Positions 1-7,814 of a DNA stretch of 64,000 nt are shown in pieces (the stretch's first letter is position 1; every line of letters starts with the position of its first letter). The notes under the pieces were generated by a model that was not told the origin of the DNA, searched no databases, and saw only the letters and a list, made by a program, of their open reading frames with translations. Source of the DNA: SZAS-79 sp965279075 (GTDB lineage Bacteria; Pseudomonadota; Gammaproteobacteria; Burkholderiales; SG8-39); assembly GCA_965279075.1 (NCBI GenBank), contig CBDIHI010000004.1:62001-126000 (forward strand). Direction: 5' to 3'. Both the position numbers and the translations under genes were made by a program.

Positions 1-995
1 GGCATCACGTGCGCCGCGAAAAGGTCCACCGAGCGTTGCGACTCCTGCAGCGAGAGGTCGCCGAACGCGAAGCGGCACAACAGGTAGTTCACCCCACTCT
101 GACCGATTTCCGAGGCGAGCAGCTTCCTCACCGTCTCCGGCGAGCCGACCGCTGCGAGCCCGGCCTTGTGCACGGCGTCGAAGTCCTCGGGGAACGCGGC
201 GAACTGGGGCGCCGAGTCGTGCTTCTTCCACAGGAACATGAAGCTCGCGTACCAGCGCGCATACGCGCGCCTCGCGATGTCCATCGCCTTGCCGTCGGTC
301 TCGGCGATCACGAGGTGGCGCGTGGTGCCGACCAGCGGCATGGAGCCGGGCGCGTGTCCCGCGGCCGCCCATTCCTTGCGGTAGCGGTCGGTGATCTCGC
401 GCACGCGGGGCAGCGGCCCGTTGACCACCGCGTTGACCTTGTTCTCCACGCACCAGGCGACGCCCTCGACGTTGCCCACGCCGTACCAGAGCGGCGGGTG
501 GGGCTTCTGCACCGGGTGCATCATGATCGGCACATGCCTGAAACTGAAATGCCGGCCCTCGTGCGTGAGGACTTCGGCGGACAGCGCCTTCATCACGACG
601 GCATAGGCTTCGTGGTACTGCGACTGCGAGTGCGCGACGTCCACGCCGTAGTAGCCGAGCTCGTAGGGCGAGATGCCGCGCCCGACGCCGACCTGGAAGC
701 GCCCTTTGCTCATGTGGTCGAGCATGCAGATCTCCTCGGCCAGGCGCAGCGGGTGGTAGAGCGCCAGCGTGTAGACCAGCGGCCCGAACAGGATCCTTTT
801 CGTGCGCTGCGCGATGGCCGAGTGGAACACCGACGGCGAAGGGCACATGCCCAGCGGCGTCGCATGGTGCTCGGCCGTGTGGTAGCAGTGGATGTCGATC
901 CGCTCGTAGGCCTCTATCAGGCGCAGCCGGTTCTCGTAGAACTCGCCGAGCGGCAGGCCGCTCGCGTCGAGGTGGTCGAATACTCCGAATTTCAC
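1..995 (-). CDS. LLM-class flavin-dependent oxidoreductase (3' end cut by the window)
   Basis: About 331 codons are visible, starting at a GTG at 995-993 that has a GGAGA ribosome site just upstream. The N-terminus MKFGVFDHLD, the segment TAEHHATPLG and the stretch LAEEICMLDHMSKGRFQVGVGRG are typical of the bacterial-luciferase-like (TIM barrel) family. These enzymes use reduced FMN and oxygen to oxidise aldehydes, ketones or aromatic substrates in the cytoplasm. The substrate cannot be told from sequence. The reading frame is still open at base 1, so the C-terminus lies outside the window. It follows the srkA-like gene by about 40 bases on the same strand. Confidence 0.85.
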   Translation of the reverse strand, partial: MKFGVFDHLDASGLPLGEFYENRLRLIEAYERIDIHCYHTAEHHATPLGMCPSPSVFHSAIAQRTKRILFGPLVYTLALYHPLRLAEEICMLDHMSKGRFQVGVGRGISPYELGYYGVDVAHSQSQYHEAYAVVMKALSAEVLTHEGRHFSFRHVPIMMHPVQKPHPPLWYGVGNVEGVAWCVENKVNAVVNGPLPRVREITDRYRKEWAAAGHAPGSMPLVGTTRHLVIAETDGKAMDIARRAYARWYASFMFLWKKHDSAPQFAAFPEDFDAVHKAGLAAVGSPETVRKLLASEIGQSGVNYLLCRFAFGDLSLQESQRSVDLFAAHVM

Positions 996-1036
996 GCTGT
1001 CTCCTACGGGCCGGGGCCCTGTGCCGCCATGGTACT

Positions 1037-2067
1037 TCAGAGGGGCGCTTCGTCCATCAGGGCGATCTGCTCGCGCAGTTCCAGTATGCGATCCTGCCAG
1101 TAGCGCGGCGTGTTGAACCACGGGAACGCCGCGGGGAACGCGGGATCGTCCCAGCGCCGGCCGATCCAGCCGGAGTAGTGGATCAGCCGGAGCGTGCGCA
1201 GCGCCTCGACGAGGTGGCGCTCGCGGTCGTCGAACTCGGCGAAGTCCTCGTAGCCACGCAGCACGTGGTTGAACTGCACCCGCATCGTTTCCCGGTCACC
1301 GGACAGCAGCATCCAGAGGTCCTGTACGGCGGGGCCCGTGCGCGCGTCGTCGAAGTCGACGAAGTGCGGACCGGCCCCGTCGAGGCCGGTGGCGGCCGTG
1401 TTGCCGCGGTCCTCGATCCACAACACGTTGCCGCTGTGGCAGTCGCCGTGCAGGCGGATCAGGGCGACGTCGCCCGCACGCTCGTAGCAGCGTTCGACGC
1501 CTTCCAGTGCCTGGTCGACGACGCCGGTCCAGGCGTCCTCCAGGTCGGGCGGCACGAAGCCATGGTCGAGCAGGTAGTCGCGCGGCTCGTCGCCAAAGGT
1601 CTCGACGTCGAGCGCCGGGCGCTCCGCGAAGCCCTTCAGCGCGCCTACCGCATGGATGCGCCCCATGTAGCGGCCCATCCATTCGAGCGTGTCGGGATCC
1701 TCGAGTTCCGGCGCGCGCCCGCCGCAGCGCGGGTACACCGCGATGCGATAGTCCCCGTGGGTGTGAAGCGTGTTGCCGTTCGAGAGCACCAGCGGGGCGA
1801 CCACCGGGATCTCGCGCGCGGCGAGTTCGGCCACGAACCCGTGCTCCTCGAGGATCTCGGCGTCGCTCCAGCGCCCCGGCCGGTAGAACTTCGCGACGAG
1901 CGGCTTCTCGTCCTCGATGCCGAACTGGTAGACACGGTTCTCGTAGCTGTTCAGCGCCTGCAGGCGCCCGTCGGGGCGCAGGCCGGCGCCTTCGAGCGCA
2001 TCGAGCACGAATCGGGCGTGAGGCCGGCATAGGGCGTCGATTGTAAGTTCGGGGGTTCGTCGGGCAT
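1037..2067 (-). CDS. srkA: SrkA/RdoA-type stress response kinase, apparent N-terminal frameshift
   Basis: From about residue 25 on the protein matches the SrkA (YihE) family: LNSYENRVYQ, VAKFYRPGRWSDAEILEEH, the catalytic loop RLHGDCHSGNVLW, HFVDFDDARTGPAVQDLWML, and C-terminal IHYSGWIGRRWDDPAFP. These kinases resemble choline/aminoglycoside kinases, phosphorylate Ser/Thr and act in envelope-stress survival. The family N-terminus is present in another frame: ATG at 2067 gives MPDEPPNLQSTPYAGLTPDS, then the frame must shift near 2008-2010 to continue as VLDALEGAGLRPDG. One missing base explains this. Without the shift, translation from 2067 would stop early. An upstream in-frame start at 2206 gives an N-terminus unlike the family. 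Confidence 0.8.
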
Positions 2068-2204
2068 GCCCCGATTCTACGGTTCCACGGGCGGGAACGT
2101 GAGGAAAGTAAGACCGGATGCAACAAGATGTAAGAGATGAAAGTCCGCTTGCGGCAGCCTGCGCCGAAGCCTCAAATGGGCTATCGCGTTCGCTGGAGCA
2201 CATC

Positions 2205-2387
2205 ATGGGAATCGCAACTGAACTGCTGGGATTGCTTGCCGCCGGGGGCCTGCTGGCCGCGTTCGTCTACTGGGTGATGCAGGGGCCGGAGCGGGCCAGG
2301 CAACGCCGCCTGCAGACGGTGAACCTCGCCCGCAGCCGCCACCAGCCGTGGGACGCCGACATCGGGTCGCGCAGGCGGGAACGCTAG
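2205..2387 (+). CDS. Small single-span membrane protein
   Basis: A 60-residue ORF with ATG at 2205 preceded by GGAGC eight bases upstream. Residues about 6-25 (LLGLLAAGGLLAAFVYWVM) form one hydrophobic helix, followed by a very basic tail rich in Arg. A start further upstream at 2118 is possible but would add an unlikely charged leader. I do not recognise a family. It ends three bases before the stop of the converging Bug receptor gene. The tail may lie in the cytoplasm by the positive-inside rule; no function is inferred. Confidence 0.5.
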   Translation: MGIATELLGLLAAGGLLAAFVYWVMQGPERARQRRLQTVNLARSRHQPWDADIGSRRRER

Positions 2388-2390
2388 GAC

Positions 2391-3353
2391 TTACTCGGGC
2401 TTGTAACCCGACTCGCGGATGACCTTCGCGTACTTGGCGATGTCGGCGGCGAGGATCGCGGACAACTGTTCGGGCGTGCTGCCTATCGGCTCGGCGCCTT
2501 GCGCGAGCAGGCGTTCCTTCACGTCGGGCAGCTTGAGGATGCGCACGGTCTCGGCGGACAGCCGGTTGACGATGTCCCTCGGCGTGCCCGCGGGCGCAAA
2601 CAGCGCCAGCCACGAGATCGACTGGTAGCCCGGCAGGCCGGCTTCCGCGATGGTGGGCAGTTCGGGCAGGGCGACGGAGCGCTTGTCGTTGGTGACGGCC
2701 AGCGCGCGCACCTTGCCGCCCTTCACGTGCTGGATCGTTTCCAGCACGGTGGCAAAGGACAAGGCCACCTGCCCCGAGAGCAGGTCCGCGACCGCCGGAG
2801 CGCCGCCCTTGTAGGGGATGTGCACCATGTCCACGCCGGCCATGCCCTTGAACAATTCCGCTGCGACGTGCATCGAGCCGCCCGCGCCGGAACTGGAGAA
2901 GTTCAGCTTGCCCGGCTGGCTCCTGGCGAGCGCGATCAGTTCCTTCACCGAATTCGCGGGCACCGAGGGGTGCACGAGCAGCAGCAGCGGCAGGTCCGCC
3001 ACCATCGAGACCGGCGCGAAGTCCTTCACCGGGTCGTACGCGAGCTTCTTGTACAGGCTGACGTTGATCGCGTGCGTGCCGATGTTGCCCATCATGAAGG
3101 TGTAGCCGTCGGGCGCCGCCTTGGCCGTGAACTCGGTGCCGACGATGCCGGCCGCGCCGGGCTTGTTCTCGACGACCACGGCCTGGCCCCAGGCCTCCTG
3201 CAGCTTCTGCGCGACGATGCGCGTGCCGATGTCGGTGCCGCCGCCGGGCGGGAACGGCACCACGATGCGCAGGGGACGGTTGGGGTAGGGCTGCGCGAGC
3301 GCGGCAAGCGGGCCGGCGAGCAGGGCGAGGACAACCAGCAGTGCCTTCAGCAT
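2391..3353 (-). CDS. Bug/TctC-family tripartite tricarboxylate transporter substrate-binding protein
   Basis: 320 residues with a signal peptide (MLKALLVVLALLAGPLAALAQ) and the Bug family opening YPNRPLRIVVPFPPGGGTDIGTR. The later blocks GAAGIVGTEFTAKAAPDGYT, DPVKDFAPVSMV, NFSSSGAGGSMHVAAELFK and VPYKG-like HIPYKGGAPAVADLL are all present. Such proteins bind carboxylates in the periplasm, normally for a TctAB permease, but no permease genes are in the window. The start has AAGGAG nine bases upstream. It is the last gene after the Rieske oxygenase pair, 13 bases downstream of the beta subunit, which suggests it captures the oxygenase substrate. Confidence 0.93.
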   Translation of the reverse strand: MLKALLVVLALLAGPLAALAQPYPNRPLRIVVPFPPGGGTDIGTRIVAQKLQEAWGQAVVVENKPGAAGIVGTEFTAKAAPDGYTFMMGNIGTHAINVSLYKKLAYDPVKDFAPVSMVADLPLLLLVHPSVPANSVKELIALARSQPGKLNFSSSGAGGSMHVAAELFKGMAGVDMVHIPYKGGAPAVADLLSGQVALSFATVLETIQHVKGGKVRALAVTNDKRSVALPELPTIAEAGLPGYQSISWLALFAPAGTPRDIVNRLSAETVRILKLPDVKERLLAQGAEPIGSTPEQLSAILAADIAKYAKVIRESGYKPE

Positions 3354-3366
3354 CGGGACGGCTCCT

Positions 3367-3873
3367 TCAGACGCAGTAGATGTCGAGCATGGTCGGCACG
3401 CAGTCGTTCGCGAGGATGACTTTCTTCCTGCGGATGCGCAGCCCGCCTTCGCGCGCCACCAGCCCGTGCGTGGTGCGCCCGAAGAACACGTGCTGGGTCT
3501 TCGTGCGGGTGTCGTAGACGTGGACGTTGAAGCTCGACTTCACGCTGAGGACGCCGTCGCTTTCGCCTTCTAGCAGCACGTTCCCCACCATGTGCGCCGT
3601 GCGGCGCAGCGGGGTGGAGGCCACCGATTTCCCCGAGCGGATGCGCTGTATGCGGTCTTCCAGTCCTGCGCGGTCCGCGTAGTAGATCATCGAGAGTTCG
3701 CGCATCGGGTCCGCCGTGGTCTCGGTCTCCGACTTCCACGCCGGCATCCAGAACTCGGCGTCCGCCTCGTACAGCGCCAGCCACGCGTCCCAGTCCTGCT
3801 CGTCGAGCAGCATGCCTTCCCGCGTGAGCAGAGCGCAGACGGCGGCGAGGTCGGGTTTCATCCCGGGGTTCAT
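3367..3873 (-). CDS. Aromatic-ring-hydroxylating dioxygenase, beta (small) subunit
   Basis: 168 residues of the SnoaL-like small-subunit family. The stretch EQDWDAWLALYEADAEFW followed by MRELSMIYYADRAGLEDR and RTAHMVGNV is typical of beta subunits of Rieske dioxygenases, which support the alpha3beta3 structure rather than catalysis. The start ATG at 3873 overlaps the alpha-subunit stop as ATGA (3870-3873), so the two are translationally coupled. A second possible Met lies four codons in. No ferredoxin or reductase gene adjoins, so electron supply must come from elsewhere. Confidence 0.9.
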   Translation of the reverse strand: MNPGMKPDLAAVCALLTREGMLLDEQDWDAWLALYEADAEFWMPAWKSETETTADPMRELSMIYYADRAGLEDRIQRIRSGKSVASTPLRRTAHMVGNVLLEGESDGVLSVKSSFNVHVYDTRTKTQHVFFGRTTHGLVAREGGLRIRRKKVILANDCVPTMLDIYCV

Positions 3874-5234
3874 CCTTTTGCCATCCCGCGCTTGAGCAGC
3901 CCCAGCCACGCGCGGTAATTGCCATGAAAAATGGTCTCGTCGCCCATCAGGTAGCCGCCGACGGTGGACGTCTCGGGCGTGATGCCGAGCTCTTCGGCCT
4001 CGGCATTGCCGCCGGCCTTGACCATGCCCATGCCGCGCACGTAGCCCTGCTGCCAGTCCAGCGTATGCGCGTCGTCGCCGCGCTGGCAGGCCTCGTAGGC
4101 GCTGGTGTCGTCCGGCGTGGCGAAGCCGGTCGGATTGAAGAAGTCCTCGTACTGGCGCAGGCGCTTGATGCGTGCCTCGGCCGGTTCGCCCTTGGGCGCC
4201 ACGCAGTAGGTCAGCATCTCGGTGCGGTCCACCGCCAGCGGCCGGATGATGCGCAGCTGCATGGACGCGTTTTCCGCGAACTGCACGTTGGGGAACAGCG
4301 TGAGGTTCCTCACGTACATCATCCACTTCGCCATGACCTTGCCCACGCGCGCCTCGACTTCGGGCAGCGACGAATACAGCGGCCGGGCGTGGCCGCCGGG
4401 GTTGTCGCCCCACATCAGAACGTGGCCGTGCGGGAACGTGAAGCTGCCGCGCCGCGAGGCGGCCTGCGCGCCGATGTTCTCGTAGATCGAGCCCGCGGGC
4501 GCCGCGGCCGCGCGGGCGCTTCGACGCTTTTCCAGCACGCCGATGTACGAGGCATGCGTGGGGATGAAGTGGTAGGTGTCGGAGCTGTTCTCCAGCTGGA
4601 ATTTCCAGTTGGCGTTGTAGGTAAAGCTGACCGCGCCCGGCACCAGCTCGATGCCGTCCTTGCCCTGGTCGACGATGATGTCGATCGCGCGGCGCGCGCC
4701 GCCGAGGTAGTCCTCGAGCGGAGGCACGTCGGCCGAGAGGCTCGCGAACAGCAGCCCGCGGTACGACCCGAAGTGCGCCACGCGCGCGAGGTTGTGCTCG
4801 GTCCGGCCGAATTCTTCCGGGTACGAGGCCTGGCGCTGGGAGGTGATCGCGACGCAGCGCCCGGCGGTGTCGTAGGTCCAGCCATGGTAGGGGCACGAAT
4901 GGTGCGCGCCGTTGCCCGTGTTCGTATGGAACACAACCGCACCCTTGTGGCGGCAGCTGTTCACGAAGCAGCCGAGGGTGCCTTCGGCGTCCCGCATCAC
5001 GACGACCGGCGTGCGGCCGATCGTCGTCGTGAGGAAATCATCCGGGTTGGGCAGCTGCGACTCGAGGCCGACGAAGTTCCAGGTCGCCTCGAAGATGTGC
5101 TTCATCTCGAGTTCGAAGACCGCGGGATCGCGGAACGCGTCGCGATGCACGCTGAACCAGCCGTCGCCTGCGCGGTCGTCGATCAGCCGGTCGAGGTCGG
5201 CCGGGGCGCTGAAGGGATTGGGGTCGGGTGCCAT
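3870..5234 (-). CDS. Aromatic-ring-hydroxylating dioxygenase, alpha subunit (Rieske)
   Basis: 454 residues. The Rieske 2Fe-2S ligands are at C94-x-H96 (CRHKG) and C114-x2-H117 (CPYHGW). The mononuclear iron site is the family pattern N-x2-D-x-Y-H-x4-H, with D219, H222 and H227 (SSDTYHFIPTH). The enzyme would add oxygen to an aromatic ring using electrons passed from a reductase. It is first of an alpha-beta-Bug set and lies 92 bases downstream of the dehydrogenase gene at 5327. The substrate cannot be told; a benzoate-, anthranilate- or phthalate-type acid is an inference from the acid-binding receptor next door. Confidence 0.93.
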   Translation of the reverse strand: MAPDPNPFSAPADLDRLIDDRAGDGWFSVHRDAFRDPAVFELEMKHIFEATWNFVGLESQLPNPDDFLTTTIGRTPVVVMRDAEGTLGCFVNSCRHKGAVVFHTNTGNGAHHSCPYHGWTYDTAGRCVAITSQRQASYPEEFGRTEHNLARVAHFGSYRGLLFASLSADVPPLEDYLGGARRAIDIIVDQGKDGIELVPGAVSFTYNANWKFQLENSSDTYHFIPTHASYIGVLEKRRSARAAAAPAGSIYENIGAQAASRRGSFTFPHGHVLMWGDNPGGHARPLYSSLPEVEARVGKVMAKWMMYVRNLTLFPNVQFAENASMQLRIIRPLAVDRTEMLTYCVAPKGEPAEARIKRLRQYEDFFNPTGFATPDDTSAYEACQRGDDAHTLDWQQGYVRGMGMVKAGGNAEAEELGITPETSTVGGYLMGDETIFHGNYRAWLGLLKRGMAKG

Positions 5235-5326
5235 GAGTGTCGCGCATGCTACTCGACAAATCCCGCCCGGGGCGCGCCGAAACGCGAAACGCCGCGTGAA
5301 CGCCCCGTGTGGGCTGCCCGTGCGAA

Positions 5327-6244
5327 CTACTTCGGGCGGCTGGCCCGGATCGCCTCGATCACCGCCGCGCTGTCCAGCTCGCCGCCGCGCCGCGCGATCG
5401 CCGCGGCGAGCAGGGCCGCGTTGACTTCCATCATCGGCAGGTTCTGGCCCAGTCGGTGCGCTGTCTCGATCATGAACTGTGCGTCCTTGAGCGCCTGCGC
5501 GGCCGGCGACTGCGGCGAATACTCGCGCCGCACCATTTTCTCGGTCTTGAGGGCCATGACCTGCGAACCGGCCGTGGTCCCGCGCAGGGCTTCGAGGAAT
5601 TCGGCGGGCGACAGGCCCAGACGCTCGGCGAACACCAACCCTTCGGCCATGGCTGCGTTGTTCAACTGCTGGACGAGGTTGATCGCAAGAGAAGCCTTGG
5701 CCGCGTTGCCGAGCGACCCGAGGTAATGGCGCTGCGGGCAGATCGCGTCAAGCAGCGGCTGCGCGAAGTCGACCGCCTCCTTCGGGCCGCCGACCAGGCC
5801 GTAGCCCTTGCCGCTCTCGACCTGCAGGCTGGTGCCGAACACCGGCGCTTCGACCACGCTGATCCCGTAGCGGGAGGCGCGCGCCGCGGCGAACGCGATG
5901 CGGCGCGGGATTACGGCGGTCGTGCACACGACGAGCATGGGATGCGCGGTGGTCTCGAGTTCGGCCAGCACGGCTTCGACCGCAGACGTGTCGGGCACCG
6001 CCACGACAACGCGCCGGCACCGCAGACATATTTCGTCGGCGGTCGCCGCGACCTCGATGTCGGGCACCAGCAGCGCCTTGGCCGGGTCGGTGTCGAAGCC
6101 GAGCACGCGGAACCCTGCCCCCATCAGGCGGTGCGCAAGCGCGGCCCCCACCAGTCCAAGACCGATGAGGCCTACGGGTTCGCTGCTCAATCCGGACGGG
6201 TCCTGGGCCACGGGGTTCCTCTCCGGGCCAGTGTAGTCCGACAT
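5327..6244 (-). CDS. NAD(P)-dependent oxidoreductase, 3-hydroxyisobutyrate dehydrogenase family
   Basis: 305 residues. The Rossmann motif VGLIGLGLVGAALAHRL starts near residue 24, after a non-conserved tail, and is followed by GFDTDPAKA. The second half has the helical domain seen in 3-hydroxyisobutyrate, tartronate-semialdehyde and 6-phosphogluconate dehydrogenases (NAAKASLAINLVQQLNNAAMAEGL), with the catalytic-type lysine in NAAKASLAIN. It should oxidise a beta-hydroxy acid or reduce a semialdehyde. The start at 6244 has no strong ribosome site; a start nearer VGLIG is possible. It is divergent from the TAXI-like gene, and a GGGAA repeat lies between the two. Confidence 0.85.
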   Translation of the reverse strand: MSDYTGPERNPVAQDPSGLSSEPVGLIGLGLVGAALAHRLMGAGFRVLGFDTDPAKALLVPDIEVAATADEICLRCRRVVVAVPDTSAVEAVLAELETTAHPMLVVCTTAVIPRRIAFAAARASRYGISVVEAPVFGTSLQVESGKGYGLVGGPKEAVDFAQPLLDAICPQRHYLGSLGNAAKASLAINLVQQLNNAAMAEGLVFAERLGLSPAEFLEALRGTTAGSQVMALKTEKMVRREYSPQSPAAQALKDAQFMIETAHRLGQNLPMMEVNAALLAAAIARRGGELDSAAVIEAIRASRPK

Positions 6245-6253
6245 TCGCGCGCG

Positions 6254-6290
6254 GGGAAGGGAGGGGAAGGGAAGGGAAGGGAAGGGAAGG
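6254..6290. repeat. GGGAA pentanucleotide repeat in a divergent promoter region
   Basis: Five perfect GGGAA units run from 6264 to 6288, with one more unit at 6254-6258 and a degenerate GGGAG between. The tract is pure purine on the plus strand. It lies between two divergent starts (6244 minus, 6304 plus), and its last GGGAAGG is the only ribosome-site-like sequence upstream of the plus gene, 13 bases away. Copy-number change would move promoter or ribosome-site spacing. Confidence 0.75.
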
Positions 6291-6303
6291 TATCATCGCC
6301 GCC

Positions 6304-7182
6304 ATGAAAACCGACACGATCGTCCTTGCCACCGCCACGCCGGGCGGCGGATTTCCCCTCTACGGCGCCGTCTTCGCCGAAGCGCTGCATGTCGCGGACG
6401 CCACGCTGTCCATCGAGACCCGCAACACCAAGGGCAGCACTGAGAACGTGCCGCTGCTGGAGGCGGGTCAGGTGGACCTCGGCCTCGTGCAGGGCGAGGT
6501 CGCCAACCCGGTCCTCGCGCAGCCCGGCACCGGCCTCACGGTCATCGCCGCGATGTATTCGTCGCCGGGCATGTTCGTCGTGCGCGCCGACAGCGCTTGT
6601 CGGGCGATCGCCGACCTGCGCGGCAAGACGGTCGCGTTCGGCGCCAAGGGGTCGGGACTGACGATCCTCGGCCGGACCGTGATCGACGGGCTGGGCATGG
6701 ACGCCGACCGGGACTTCGGTGCGGTCTACCTCGACAAGGCCGGCGACGGGCCGCTGATGGTGCTCGACGGGCGGGTGGCCGCACTCTGGGGCGCGGGACT
6801 GGGCTGGCCCGGGTTCACGGCGGTGGCCTCGAGCCCGCAGGGCGCGCGCTTCATCGTGCCCGATGCGCCCGAGATCGAACGCATCCTCGCGAAGCACCCC
6901 TTCCTCAAGCCGATGACGATCGCCGCGGGCAGTTACCCGGGCGTGGCCGAGCCGATCCGTTCGGTGGGGTCGTGGAGCTACGTCCTCGCGCGTCCCGGGT
7001 TCGACGCGGACCTCGCGTACCGCCTGGCGAAGGCGTTGCACAAGGCGGAACCCGCGCTGGCGGCGAAGCTCGAGCAGGCCCGCGAAACCACCGCGGCCAA
7101 CACCCTGGCCGCGGCGCCGCGCCCGGGCCTCGTCCACCCGGGCGTGCTGAAGTACCTGCGCGAGATCGGCCTGCCGGCCTGA
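6304..7182 (+). CDS. TAXI-family TRAP-transporter-like solute-binding protein without signal peptide
   Basis: 292 residues. The opening IVLATATPGGGFPLYGAVFAE and the blocks TRNTKGSTENVPLLEAGQVDLGLVQGE and FVVRADS fit the TAXI/NMT1-like periplasmic-binding fold. In typical TAXI receptors a signal peptide precedes the first strand, but here the protein begins directly with that strand and no in-frame start lies upstream, so it may be cytoplasmic. No TRAP membrane subunit is nearby. Its TGA stop forms the palindrome TGATCA with the stop of the converging msrB. Confidence 0.8.
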   Translation: MKTDTIVLATATPGGGFPLYGAVFAEALHVADATLSIETRNTKGSTENVPLLEAGQVDLGLVQGEVANPVLAQPGTGLTVIAAMYSSPGMFVVRADSACRAIADLRGKTVAFGAKGSGLTILGRTVIDGLGMDADRDFGAVYLDKAGDGPLMVLDGRVAALWGAGLGWPGFTAVASSPQGARFIVPDAPEIERILAKHPFLKPMTIAAGSYPGVAEPIRSVGSWSYVLARPGFDADLAYRLAKALHKAEPALAAKLEQARETTAANTLAAAPRPGLVHPGVLKYLREIGLPA

Positions 7183-7737
7183 TCAGACCTTCGGGACGAA
7201 CTTCAGCGCCACCCCGTTGTTGCAGTAGCGCTTGCCCGTCGGCTTCGGGCCGTCGTCGAACAGGTGTCCGTGGTGGCCGCCGCAGCGCGAGCAGTGGTAC
7301 TCGGTGCGCGGCAGTATCAGCTTGAAGTCGCGGCTGGTGCCGAAGGCGCCCGGGATGGTCGTGAAGAAGCTCGGCCAGCCCGTGCCGCTGTCGTACTTCA
7401 TCGCCGAGGTGAAGAGCGGCAGGCCGCACCCGGCGCAGACGAACACCCCAGGGCGCTTCTCGTTGTTGAGGGGGCTCGACCCCGCGTATTCGGTGCCTTC
7501 CTCGCGCAGCACCGAATATTGCTCGGGCGCCAGGCGCTTCTTCCACTCGGCCTTCGGCAGGTCGAGCTTCTCGGCCGCCGGCGGCACGGGCGTGCCGGGC
7601 GCGAGCAGGTCCTTCCAGTTGTTCTGCAGGTCTTCCACGGTGGCTCCTTTCCTTGCTGCGGTTTGTGCTGGCGCCGCGCCGGCCCATCCGGCGACGGGCA
7701 GCGCGGCGAGCGCGCGGATCACTGTACGACGGTCCAT
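7183..7737 (-). CDS. msrB: Peptide-methionine (R)-S-oxide reductase MsrB, exported
   Basis: 184 residues. It reduces methionine-R-sulfoxide in proteins. Zinc cysteines are C101/C104 (CAGC) and C149/C152 (CSRC); the catalytic cysteine is C172 in RYCNNG. SGTGWPSF and HCSRCGGHHGHLFDDGP are family blocks. The start at 7737 has GGAGGC five bases upstream and gives MDRRTVIRALAALPVAGWAG, which looks like a Tat- or Sec-type signal, so the enzyme probably works in the periplasm. A longer frame reaching 7833 lacks this logic. An exported MsrA lies at 37619. Confidence 0.95.
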   Translation of the reverse strand: MDRRTVIRALAALPVAGWAGAAPAQTAARKGATVEDLQNNWKDLLAPGTPVPPAAEKLDLPKAEWKKRLAPEQYSVLREEGTEYAGSSPLNNEKRPGVFVCAGCGLPLFTSAMKYDSGTGWPSFFTTIPGAFGTSRDFKLILPRTEYHCSRCGGHHGHLFDDGPKPTGKRYCNNGVALKFVPKV

Positions 7738-7814
7738 CGGTGCCTCCAAGGTCGGGCCCGGCCTGGCGCGGGGCCTGCGCGTTGGTCGTGCCTCATGCGT
7801 TAGACTTACACCCC

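Noticed and set aside
3924..5726. Long open frame of about 600 codons opposite the Rieske alpha gene, and similar ones elsewhere
   Set aside because: These are antisense frames of real genes in high-GC DNA; they lack family motifs and are full of Arg, Ala, Gly and Val.
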